This document shows positions 46,271 through 54,651 of a DNA stretch of 64,000 nucleotides, in pieces. The DNA comes from Thalassobium sp. R2A62. Its GTDB lineage: Bacteria > Pseudomonadota > Alphaproteobacteria > Rhodobacterales > Rhodobacteraceae. The first letter of the stretch is position 1, and each line of letters opens with the position of its first letter. The stretch spans positions 3,423,926-3,487,925 of the forward strand of contig NZ_GG697169.2 in assembly GCF_000161835.1 (NCBI RefSeq). Reading direction: 5' to 3'. The translations under genes were made by a program, and so were the position numbers. A model generated the notes under the pieces. The model made no database searches, was not told the origin of the DNA, and was given only the letters and a program-made list of their open reading frames with translations.

Positions 46271-47163
46271 GACGTCATTCGTGGTTTTAGGAACTGATCC
46301 AGCATGTCAAACACCAGTCTGATGCGGCGACTGGTGTGCAATTCGCGGTGTGTGGTCAGCCAGATCGGGTAGGTGACCGAGACGTTTTTGAGCGTCCGTC
46401 GCATATTCGGGGTTTGTTGTGCGACGTCGTCGCCCATGATGCACAACCCGAGGCCGCGCTGTGCCATTTGCCAGACCACCAGACCGCTGGTTGATTGGTT
46501 GTGAAACTGGTCGGGGCGCAGGCTGACCCCGATCATGTTCAAATAATCGACCATGCGCGGCACGTCCGAAAACCCGATGATTTTCTGGGTTGTGATCCCA
46601 GAGGCGTCGTCAGGGTCCCCATGTTTGTCGAGGTAGGGTTGGCTTGCGTAGAAATGCGCGGATGCATCACAGACAAGGCGGGCGATCAGTTCTGGTTGAT
46701 CAGGTCGCACGTGGCGCAGCGCGATATCGGCCTCGCGGCGCTGAAGATCCTGAAGGTCATCGCTGGCGATGATTTCGATATTCAGGCGCGGTGCGACGGT
46801 CGCCAATTGTTCGAGAAACGCAGGCAGGTGGTAGGCGGCCATCACATCAGAGGCGGTGATCCGCACTGTGCCGTCGATGGTTTGCGATTGGCCCGATGCT
46901 GCGAGGGACGCCGCGGTGGCCGCATCACGCATGGCTGCGATATGGGTGGCCAATTGTCGGCCTGACGGGGTCAGTTCCACCCCGCGACCGACCCGTTCAA
47001 ACAGAACTAACCCCAGATGTTCCTCGAGTGCTGTGACTTGGCGTCCGATCGTGGGTTGTGTGGTTTTCAGTGCACGTGCGGCCGCCGAAAGAGACCCCTC
47101 TTCGGCGGTGGCGAGAAAGGCGCGCGCGTGGTTCCAGTCAAAGTCGATGGCATTCCAATTCAT
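46267..47163 (-). CDS. LysR-family transcriptional regulator
   Basis: A 298-residue LysR-type regulator. The winged helix is at the N-terminus (FLATAEEGSLSAAARALKTTQPTIGRQVTALEEHLGLVLFERVGRGVELT, partly quoted as EGSLSAAARALKTTQPTIGR), followed by an effector-binding domain of the periplasmic-binding-protein type. It is divergent from a methyltransferase gene 84 bases away, the typical arrangement of a LysR regulator and its target. Effector unknown. Confidence 0.88.
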   Translation of the reverse strand: MNWNAIDFDWNHARAFLATAEEGSLSAAARALKTTQPTIGRQVTALEEHLGLVLFERVGRGVELTPSGRQLATHIAAMRDAATAASLAASGQSQTIDGTVRITASDVMAAYHLPAFLEQLATVAPRLNIEIIASDDLQDLQRREADIALRHVRPDQPELIARLVCDASAHFYASQPYLDKHGDPDDASGITTQKIIGFSDVPRMVDYLNMIGVSLRPDQFHNQSTSGLVVWQMAQRGLGLCIMGDDVAQQTPNMRRTLKNVSVTYPIWLTTHRELHTSRRIRLVFDMLDQFLKPRMTS

Positions 47164-47184
47164 ATGTATGTGTATAGGTCATCT

Positions 47185-47194
47185 ATGAATTCAT
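47185..47194. promoter_or_regulatory. Candidate LysR operator
   Basis: A perfect ten-base palindrome ATGAATTCAT sits in the 84-base gap between lysR and the divergent methyltransferase gene. LysR proteins bind dyads of this kind, often within T-N11-A. The support is only symmetry and position. Confidence 0.3.
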
Positions 47195-47247
47195 GCAATT
47201 TCTATTCGTCTGCGTTGAGATTAATGTGTTTTCAAAGGAGATACACA

Positions 47248-47880
47248 ATGCGTGACAATTCAAAATTCTGGACCAAAATTTCCCGGAAATATGCCCGTGA
47301 TGCAATTTCGGACGTGCCCGCATATGAATACACATTAGATCGCACCAAGAGTTATTTGGGCGTAGGCGACCGCGTGCTAGAGCTGGGGTGTGGGACGGGG
47401 TCGACCGCGCTGCGGTTGGCGGGCTCCGTTGGACACTTGGTGGCTACAGATTTTTCTGAGGGCATGATCGAAATCGCCCGAGAAAAGATCGCGGACAGCG
47501 AAGACGCCAACATCGAAGCCCGCGTGGCGACACCTGCAGACATCACCGACGGCACGTATGACGCGGTGTTGGGGTTCAACCTGTTCCATTTGGTCGAAGA
47601 CGTGGACGGTGCATTGGCCGACGTGGCGGGGCTGGTCAAACCCGGTGGTTTGTTCATCTCGAAAACCGTCTGCGCGTTCTCGGGTCAAACGCCGCTCAAG
47701 TACCGCTTGATGTTTAGCTTGATCAAACCCGCGCAATGGCTGGGCAAGGCCCCATTCGCCCGGTTTGACCCTATTGATGTTTGGGAACGCCGGATCGAGG
47801 CGGCAGGGTTCGAGATCGTCGAGACCGGCAACCATCCCGTTGCACCGCCCAGCCGGTATGTGGTTGCGCGGCGGGTGTGA
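47248..47880 (+). CDS. Class I SAM-dependent methyltransferase
   Basis: A 210-residue methyltransferase. The SAM-binding motif is VLELGCGTGSTALRLAGSV (about 46-64), motif II is in DFSEGMIEIAREKI, and YDAVLGFNLFHLVEDVDGALADVAGLVKPGGLFISKT covers motifs IV-VI. It is of the UbiE-like small-molecule type. The C-terminal part (SLIKPAQWLGKAPFARFDPIDVW) does not reveal the substrate. AAAGGAG is the ribosome site. It is divergent from lysR. Confidence 0.87.
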   Translation: MRDNSKFWTKISRKYARDAISDVPAYEYTLDRTKSYLGVGDRVLELGCGTGSTALRLAGSVGHLVATDFSEGMIEIAREKIADSEDANIEARVATPADITDGTYDAVLGFNLFHLVEDVDGALADVAGLVKPGGLFISKTVCAFSGQTPLKYRLMFSLIKPAQWLGKAPFARFDPIDVWERRIEAAGFEIVETGNHPVAPPSRYVVARRV

Positions 47881-47883
47881 GGT

Positions 47884-49792
47884 TTACTCAAAGTCTTCTG
47901 CAAAAATGTCAAAACGCGTGAGATGGTTCCAAACCCAAGGGGCAAGTTTATGACCGCGAGATAGGGCTTCGGTGACAAGGGCCTGTTTTTTGGCCTTGTC
48001 AGGCGCGCCTTTGATGAGATGGTTGTAAATGTAGTCGTTGGGAAGGACACCGGTGCGTTCCATCCCGCGTTTGAGGTCCATCCGGATTTTATGATTGCCC
48101 GCTTTGCTGATTAGGGTGCCATAGAGATGGGGGGGCCTTGTTACCAGATTTCAGGAAGGTCTTTGCGATTTGAAACGCTGGGCCGAATTCGTCGGCTTTG
48201 GAGATCACAGAGGTGACGTCATCGTCATCGGGTTCAACGCCATTGCGGCGATATTGAGTAAACAGCGCGCTTGCTGCTGTAAAACTTTCTTGAAGAGATA
48301 TCGCTTGAGACAACACATAGCGGTCTGGCTTAACATCATACTCTTTCGCCTGTGCGATAACAAAATTGGCGTCGTCAGATGTTTCGCATACGCGCATCAA
48401 GGCGCCAATCACATAGTCATCGGGACTACCGCCTAAGTCCAGCAAGGTACCGTAATGCTGTTGCCCCTGTTCATATGTGTCTGACTTAGTAATCATAAAC
48501 GTCATGGTGAATTCGTCCGACACAACCCCTTCAGCCGCGTTCATGGCGTCGAACATCTCGGTAGCTTGGGCATAGGTGTCGGCCTTGGCGATGAGGGTGG
48601 AGAAGGTGGTCGCGTTGGGTTCCACGTTTTCCGCCCCGTTCATGGCGGCGAATATCTCGGTCGCTTGGGCTTAGGTGTCGGCCTTGGCGATGAGGGTGTT
48701 AAAGGTAATCGCGTTGGGTTCCACTTTTTCTGCCGCGTTCATTGATTTGAACATTTCTTGCGCTTGTTCGTGAGTCTCGGCCTTGGCGATGAGTGTGTTG
48801 AAGGTGTAGACGTCAGGTTCAAAAGAAGGAATGCGTTCTAGCATCGCGATGCTTTGAGCGGCTTTGAATGAACGTTGGCGGTGCACCGAGAAATTGATCT
48901 GGCGAGCGCGTAGATTTGTGAGCTCGGTTACAAGGGCGGGGTCACGGGCGGCGAGGATGGCGTCGCCGTGGCGATCCAGCGCGAGACCACTTTCGAGTGT
49001 TTGCCACAGCCGATCCGCGTCGGTGGCGATCATGCGGGCGAGGCGGTCGTGGGTTTGGTCGAGTTGCGCCTGTTTGTCAGAAGCGATGGTCGTGAGTTTG
49101 GGCAGCGCTTGGTCGAGGAGCGTCTTGGCAGTGTCAAAGTCGCGGTCTTTCATCGCGGTTTGGATCGCCTTTTGCAGGTCTATGTCCTCGGGGGATAAAA
49201 GGTTGGTATTTGGTGCGCCGAGGAGGTCGGTGCTTTGATCAGCGGATTTTTGGGCTTCGAGCAGTTCTCGGAGGAGGCGGTTGTTTTCATTGATAGCAAT
49301 TGTTGCGGCATCTTGCCTTTGCTCGAGACGACCGACCGCTTGGTCAGTGCGCTCGGTCGTGTCGCCGATAGCGCGAAGACTCTTTGCGACGGCCTGTTCG
49401 TAGCGGGGGCGCAGTTTGGTCGCGACCTCTTGGCTGTCGAGCACCGCCTGAATGGTGTGCACCATAACCTTGCGGAATTTGTCTTGGGTGCCAGCCGTGG
49501 CGTGGTAGTTGGCCACGATGTTTTCGAGCAACACGTCGCAGATGTCATTGGCGTCGAGAGCCGAGGTGATGACGGTTTGTGTCGACAGGTCGATGTGTTC
49601 GACCATCTGGCGGATGTGTTTACGGTCATCCTCGCCCAGATGGGTTTCGCTAATTTTGGTGCTTAGAACGTCGTGGATATACGCATTGAGCGCCTTGGAC
49701 GGAGCGTATTTATCTTTGAAGATACCAAGAAGACCACCGGCGGTGGCATAGCCTGCGGTCGCTGCACCGACAGGGCCAGTTGCAGTGACCAT
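47884..49792 (-). pseudogene. Decayed pentatricopeptide-repeat (PPR) protein gene
   Basis: Reading from 49792, 373 residues run to an in-frame TAA (48673-48671); the same frame continues to 48089; a final part to 47884 is in a second frame. The stop is where a sister repeat has TAT (KADTY), so it is a Tyr-to-stop change. The frame change is at a run of seven C (48135-48129): removing one C joins KAP to HLYGTLISKAGN. The repaired product is about 635 residues: a glycine-rich hydrophobic N-terminus, an alpha-helical/coiled-coil half (about 20-325), then about nine repeats of 32-33 residues such as VYTFNTLIAKAETHEQAQEM, with the PPR pattern TFNTLI, MF..M and VEPN. PPR proteins bind single-stranded RNA in organelles and are rare in bacteria. 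Function of this one is unknown. Confidence 0.7.
48524..48820 (-). repeat. Three tandem 99-bp DNA repeats encoding PPR motifs
   Basis: Three units of exactly 99 bases (48722-48820, 48623-48721, 48524-48622) encode 33-residue PPR motifs. Nucleotide identity is high, for example the segment TCGGCCTTGGCGATGAG recurs at 99-base spacing (starting 48778, 48679 and 48580). The similarity shows recent expansion of the array. The middle unit contains the TAA that breaks the gene. Confidence 0.8.
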
Positions 49793-49886
49793 TGTTACGA
49801 GGTTGATAATGACGCCAGCGCTTTTGAACTAAATCGAGTCTTCACACCTAGGTGGAACGTCGAGGTTGGTGACGCTTATGTCAAGC

Positions 49887-51698
49887 TCACCCTTCCATCG
49901 CTTCCAGCTCGTCGATCATGGAGGCGATGAGGCTTAGGCCTTTGTCCCAGAATTTGGGATCAGAGGCATCTAGGCCGAAGGGAGCCAAGAGCTCTTTGTG
50001 GTGTTTTGAGCCACCGGCGCGGAGCATGTCGAAGTATTTGTCTTGGAAGTCGTCGCCGTCCTCCTCGAACACCGCATAGAGCGCGTTTACGAGGCCGTCG
50101 CCGAACGCGTAGGCGTAGACGTAGAAGGGCGAGTGGACGAAGTGTGGGACGTATGCCCAAAATGTCTTGTAACCGGGCATGAATTCGAACACAGGGCCGA
50201 GGCTTTCGGCCTGAACGGACATCCACAGGGCGTTGATGTCGTCAGGTGTCAGTTCGCCATTGGCGCGCGCGGCGTGGAGTTTGCACTCAAAGTCATAGAA
50301 CGCGATTTGGCGCACGACCGTGTTGATCATATCCTCGACTTTGCCGGCGAGCATGACCTTGCGTTCGGCTTGGGTCTTAGCACCTGACAGCATTTTGCGG
50401 AAGGTCAGCATTTCACCAAAGACTGATGCGGTTTCTGCCAGTGTAAGCGGTGTCGAAGACAAGAGTTCGCCCTGATCTGCCGCCAGAACTTGGTGCACGC
50501 CGTGGCCCAATTCATGGGCCAGCGTCATCACGTCACGCGGTTTGCCCAAGTAGTTGAGCATCACATAGGGGTGCGCCTCGGTCACAGTGGGGTGGGCAAA
50601 GGCACCGGGGGCTTTGCCCGGTTTGACGGCGGCGTCGATCCAGCCGTCCTTAAAGAAAGGCTTGGCAATTTCGGCCATGCGCGGATCAAATTCAGCATAA
50701 GCGTCCATGACGGTTTTCTCGGCTTGGTCCCAGTCGACGATCTTGCTGTCTTCCATGGGCAGCGGCGCGTTGCGGTCCCAGACCTGCATGGTGTCGAGGC
50801 CCAGCCATTTCGCCTTGAGCGCGTAGTAGCGGTGCGAAAGTTTGGGGTAGGCGGCGACGACGGCATTGCGCAGTGCCTCGACCACCTCGGGTTCGACATG
50901 GTTGGACAAATGGCGCCCAGTTTGGGGTGTGGGCATGCCGCGCCAGCGGTCTTCGATCTCTTTTTCTTTGGCCAGCGTGTTGTGAACGCGCGCAAAGAGT
51001 TTGACGTTGTCCTCGAACACGGATGCCAGTTCGCGGGCGGCGGCCTCGCGCATGTCGCGGCTCTGTTCGGTCAACAGGTTCAGCGTGCCTTCGATGTTCA
51101 GCTCGTCGCCATTCACGAAAAAGGTGAGGCCTGCAATGGTCTCGTCAAAGAGGCGATTCCATGCAGAGGCGCCAACGGTGGATTGGTCGTGCAGGAATTT
51201 TTCCAGCTCGTCCGACAACTGGTACGGTTTGGAAGCGCGCAGGCGGTCGAACACAGGTTTGTAGCGGGCGAGGTTGGCATTCTCGGTCAGCATCGCGGCA
51301 AGGGACGCATCCTCGAGACGGTTCAGCTCCAGCGTGTAGAACACCAGCGGCGTTGTGAATGTTGTGATCTTGTCCTGCATGTCGGCCATGAATTTGGCGC
51401 GGTCGTCATCGGTGGTGATCTGGTAATAGCGCAGGCCTGCGTAGGACATGATGCGCCCTGCGATGATGTCGATTTTCTCGTAACGCAGCACACAGTCGAG
51501 CAGACCAGCGGCGTCGAGATCGGCAAGTTTGCCTTCGTAGTCGCTGGCGAAGTTTGTGCATGCCTCTTCGAGCCAACCAAGGTCGCGGGTGAGCTCTGGA
51601 CTGTCTTGGGATGGATAGAGATGGGTCAGGTCCCATTCAGGCAGGTTGCCCAAATTGTCGGTGCCGTTGGATGCGTTGATGTCAAAAGTGCGGGTCAT
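49887..51698 (-). CDS. pepF: M3-family oligoendopeptidase F
   Basis: A 603-residue zinc metallopeptidase that cuts oligopeptides in the cytoplasm. The zinc site is LAHELGHGVHQ (HExxH) with the third ligand Glu further on (LAETASVFGEML). N-terminal segments LGNLPEWDLTHLYPSQ and the C-terminal YVYAYAFGDGLVNALY are typical of PepF. ATG 51698 has GAGG upstream and gives the usual N-terminus; the frame start at 51716 adds six residues. Genes downstream on the minus strand are the PPR remnant. Confidence 0.93.
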   Translation of the reverse strand: MTRTFDINASNGTDNLGNLPEWDLTHLYPSQDSPELTRDLGWLEEACTNFASDYEGKLADLDAAGLLDCVLRYEKIDIIAGRIMSYAGLRYYQITTDDDRAKFMADMQDKITTFTTPLVFYTLELNRLEDASLAAMLTENANLARYKPVFDRLRASKPYQLSDELEKFLHDQSTVGASAWNRLFDETIAGLTFFVNGDELNIEGTLNLLTEQSRDMREAAARELASVFEDNVKLFARVHNTLAKEKEIEDRWRGMPTPQTGRHLSNHVEPEVVEALRNAVVAAYPKLSHRYYALKAKWLGLDTMQVWDRNAPLPMEDSKIVDWDQAEKTVMDAYAEFDPRMAEIAKPFFKDGWIDAAVKPGKAPGAFAHPTVTEAHPYVMLNYLGKPRDVMTLAHELGHGVHQVLAADQGELLSSTPLTLAETASVFGEMLTFRKMLSGAKTQAERKVMLAGKVEDMINTVVRQIAFYDFECKLHAARANGELTPDDINALWMSVQAESLGPVFEFMPGYKTFWAYVPHFVHSPFYVYAYAFGDGLVNALYAVFEEDGDDFQDKYFDMLRAGGSKHHKELLAPFGLDASDPKFWDKGLSLIASMIDELEAMEG

Positions 51699-51773
51699 GG
51701 GAGCCTCGTGTATCAAGAGTTGCTCTATAGGTATGGGGCCGTGGGGCAGATGGAAAGGGGGCCAACAGGAAAG

Positions 51774-52646
51774 TCAGAGGCCAAAGAGCTGTGCTGGTGC
51801 GTCGGACAGAATGGTTTTGCGGTCGCGGTCGTTGGTCACGGTGTCATGGAACGCATCTAGCAGTGTGCTTGCATCCGGCATTGTGGCCCCGTTCAACATC
51901 AGGTGTGGCCAGTCGGACCCCCACAAACAACGCTCGGAGTTGGCAGTGGCGAGGGCTGCGACAAAGGGTGCGCTGCGGGTCAGGTCGTCGTGCATCCGGT
52001 AGGGGGCCGAGAGTTTGATATAAGCGTGACCGTCGGCGACCAGCCCCAGCAGCGTTTGAAACCAGGGATCATCTGTGCCCAGCGTCAGGTCAGGCCATCC
52101 AAGGTGATCTATCACCACAGGCACAGGCATGGCGCGGATGTCATCGGCAATCTCAACCATGTGCAGGTGGCTGTGCAGCAGCATCTGGATGTGCAAACCG
52201 CGATCTGCCAGACGTGGTGCCATCGCACGTGCACCAGCCCACGACAGGAGGCCGCCGTGAACATAGTTGAGCCGAACAGCGGCGAGGTTGCTGTCCACAA
52301 AGTGATCTAGGCTGGCATCCGTGGCATCATCGGGCAACAGGCCTACACCGCGAAATCCAGCCCCCAAACGGCGCACCGTTTCAATGGTGATCGAATTGTC
52401 ACCGCCATAGAGGATCGAATGCACGATCACACCGCGCGTAAACCCCAGCGTATCGAGGTGGGTTTTGTAGAGATCGAGGTAGCCGTCAAAATCCGCACCG
52501 TGTGCTGGATTTTCCACACGCCCCTCCCACAGCGGAAAATCATCGGGCGCACCGACCAGATGGACATGGGTGTCGCAGGCATTGTGCGGCGCGCGGGTCT
52601 GGGGTGGTTTCGACGCGGGCGGAAATTGGGCGTGCGGTTTGGTCAT
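51774..52646 (-). CDS. Amidohydrolase-family lactonase-like protein
   Basis: A 290-residue TIM-barrel metal-dependent hydrolase. The metal-binding CDTHVHLVG begins near residue 24, with MLLHSHLH and VVIDHLGWPD in the middle and WGSDWPHLML near the end (catalytic Asp). This matches amidohydrolase-2 members such as 2-pyrone-4,6-dicarboxylate hydrolase and galactarolactone-type isomerases. Together with the neighbouring aldolase it suggests catabolism of an aromatic or sugar-acid compound. ATG 52646 is preferred; frame start 52691 has no support. Confidence 0.82.
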   Translation of the reverse strand: MTKPHAQFPPASKPPQTRAPHNACDTHVHLVGAPDDFPLWEGRVENPAHGADFDGYLDLYKTHLDTLGFTRGVIVHSILYGGDNSITIETVRRLGAGFRGVGLLPDDATDASLDHFVDSNLAAVRLNYVHGGLLSWAGARAMAPRLADRGLHIQMLLHSHLHMVEIADDIRAMPVPVVIDHLGWPDLTLGTDDPWFQTLLGLVADGHAYIKLSAPYRMHDDLTRSAPFVAALATANSERCLWGSDWPHLMLNGATMPDASTLLDAFHDTVTNDRDRKTILSDAPAQLFGL

Positions 52647-52723
52647 TAGGTATCGCCTGTGTCTTGTGGGGTGGGGCTGCATGGGGCGCAAATCACCCCA
52701 AACGGTTTCGTCGTGTGGACCTA

Positions 52724-53488
52724 TTAGGTGATGTCTTTGATCCCATCGGCGGTGGCGCGTGCGCCTTGCAGCATCCAGCCATGTTCAGACGAGACAAAGA
52801 ACATGCTGAACCCGTAGTCGCGCCATTCTGCGGCTTTGGCCGCGTTGGGGACAAAGGTCATATAGGCCACGCCTGCAGATTTGGCGGCAGCAGAGCAGGT
52901 TTCAATTGCGGCAAACAGCTCGTCGCTGTCTTGGGACGTTTTGCCATACGCGATCGAGAGATCGGCGGGCCCAAGGAACAGACCGTCAATGCCGTCGGTT
53001 GCCGCGATTTGTTCGGCCAGATCGACGCCTTCGGGTTCTTCGATCTGGGCGATGACCACCGTTTCACTGTGTGATTGTTCAAGAAGCTCAGCCATGCCGC
53101 GTGTGGTGTAGCCGGCCCAGCGGGTCGATCCTGCGTACCCGCGACCACCGTGGCCAAAGCGCGCGGCCTTAGAAATCGCTTGGGCCTTTTCAACGCTGTC
53201 CACATGCGGGCACACGATGCCAACGGCGCCCATGTCCATCACGTTGAGAATGTCAGACGGGGTAGAAGATGGGATGCGCACCAAGGTCGGGAAATCAAGC
53301 GCACGGGCCACGGCCAGACAGGCATCCATGCGGGCGCGATCAAAGGGGGCGTGTTCGGCGTCGAGACAGATGAAATCTAGGCCTGACTTGGCCAGAACCT
53401 CGATCATTGTGATGTCCGGTGTTTTGACGAATGTCCCTGACATGACATCGCCGCGTAGCATCCGCTCTTTGAAACCAGCTGTGCGCAT
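52724..53488 (-). CDS. HpcH/HpaI-family class II aldolase
   Basis: A 254-residue aldolase/citrate-lyase-like protein: FICLDAEHAPFDRARMDAC carries the catalytic His, VIAQIEEPEGVD and GLFLGPADLSIAYG carry the metal-binding Glu and Asp. Such enzymes split 4-hydroxy-2-oxo acids (e.g. HpaI, RhmA, GarL) into pyruvate and an aldehyde. It lies 77 bases upstream of the amidohydrolase on the same strand, probably in one operon. GGGAGA supports ATG 53488. Confidence 0.85.
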   Translation of the reverse strand: MRTAGFKERMLRGDVMSGTFVKTPDITMIEVLAKSGLDFICLDAEHAPFDRARMDACLAVARALDFPTLVRIPSSTPSDILNVMDMGAVGIVCPHVDSVEKAQAISKAARFGHGGRGYAGSTRWAGYTTRGMAELLEQSHSETVVIAQIEEPEGVDLAEQIAATDGIDGLFLGPADLSIAYGKTSQDSDELFAAIETCSAAAKSAGVAYMTFVPNAAKAAEWRDYGFSMFFVSSEHGWMLQGARATADGIKDIT

Positions 53489-53631
53489 CTCTATTCTCCC
53501 TTTTCGATGTCCTATTGGCACCACAGCCGATCAGAACACTCAAGGCTTGATCGTGTCTTTGGTCCAAGAAACCTGTCAGCAAGCGGGTCCGCGTGATTGC
53601 CGCTGGTCGGGGATAGGCTAGGTTGGTGGGT

Positions 53632-54651
53632 ATGATGCAGCCGCTTTTGACCTTTACCGAGCGTGGGATTTATTGCGCCCAAGGGGATTTCTACATTGAT
53701 CCGTGGAAACCCGTGGCGCGGGCGTTGATTACCCACGGACATGCAGATCACGCGCGTCGGGGGATGGAGAGCTATCTTGCCACGCAGGCTGCGGCCCCCG
53801 TCATGCAGCACCGCTTGGGGCCAGATGAGCGGATTGAGACGGTCAAATACGGCGAGACGATCAATATGGGCGGTGTCCAGGTGTCGTATCATCCGGCGGG
53901 GCATGTGACGGGATCGGCGCAAATTCGCGTGGAATACGGCGGCGAGGTTTGGGTCGCCTCGGGGGATTACAAGACCGTCGATGACGGGTTGAGTGAGCCG
54001 TTCGAGCCTGTGAAATGCCACGCGTTCATCACCGAGAGTACCTTTGGTCTGCCGGTGTTCAAATGGACCAATCAGGATGTGCTGCGCGCGCAGATCAACG
54101 ACTGGTGGGCCAAGAATGCGGCCGAAGGACGTGTGTCGATCCTGTCGGCCTATGCGCTGGGCAAGGCGCAGCGGCTGTTGCGGGCGTTAGATGGAGAGAT
54201 CGGGCCGATCCTGACCCACGGCGCGATCGAGGCGACCAATGCGGTGCTGCGGGGGCAAGGCATCGCGTTGCCTGACACGATGTTGGTCACGGCCGAGACG
54301 ACGGCCAAGACACATCCAACCGCATTGGTGCTGGCGACCCCGTCGGGGATGGCATCGCCGTGGGCCAAGAAGTTCGGTGCGGCCTCGACCGCCTTTGCGT
54401 CGGGGTGGATGGCGTTGCGGGGGGTGCGGCGCAGGCGCGGGGCGGATCGCGGGTTTATCATGTCGGATCATGCGGATTGGACCGGCCTGAATGATGCGAT
54501 TGCAGCCACTGGGGCAGAGCGGGTGTTTGTGACCCACGGCTACACGGATGTGTTTGCGCGGTATCTGTCCGAGCAGGGATATGATGCGCGTGTGGTTGAG
54601 ACGGATTATACTGGCGAGAGTTTGGACGCACCGGCAGAGGAGGCGTCATGA
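53632..54651 (+). CDS. Ligase-associated metallo-beta-lactamase-fold DNA exonuclease
   Basis: A 339-residue nuclease. THGHADHARRGM (HxHxDH, about residue 35) is the zinc site, with YHPAGHVTGSAQI, VASGDYKTVDDG and MSDHADW further on; this is the beta-CASP-like Exo family paired with bacterial ATP-dependent DNA ligases. ATG 53632 is followed by ATG 53635; either could be used. The next gene, a ligase, overlaps it by four bases. Helicase (Lhr-type) and MPE phosphoesterase genes, often in this cluster, are absent. Confidence 0.88.
   Translation: MMQPLLTFTERGIYCAQGDFYIDPWKPVARALITHGHADHARRGMESYLATQAAAPVMQHRLGPDERIETVKYGETINMGGVQVSYHPAGHVTGSAQIRVEYGGEVWVASGDYKTVDDGLSEPFEPVKCHAFITESTFGLPVFKWTNQDVLRAQINDWWAKNAAEGRVSILSAYALGKAQRLLRALDGEIGPILTHGAIEATNAVLRGQGIALPDTMLVTAETTAKTHPTALVLATPSGMASPWAKKFGAASTAFASGWMALRGVRRRRGADRGFIMSDHADWTGLNDAIAATGAERVFVTHGYTDVFARYLSEQGYDARVVETDYTGESLDAPAEEAS

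Noticed and set aside
50490..51860. 456-codon open frame on the plus strand
   Set aside because: It is antisense to pepF and the amidohydrolase end; composition reflects the shadow of those genes, and no family motif or ribosome site supports it.
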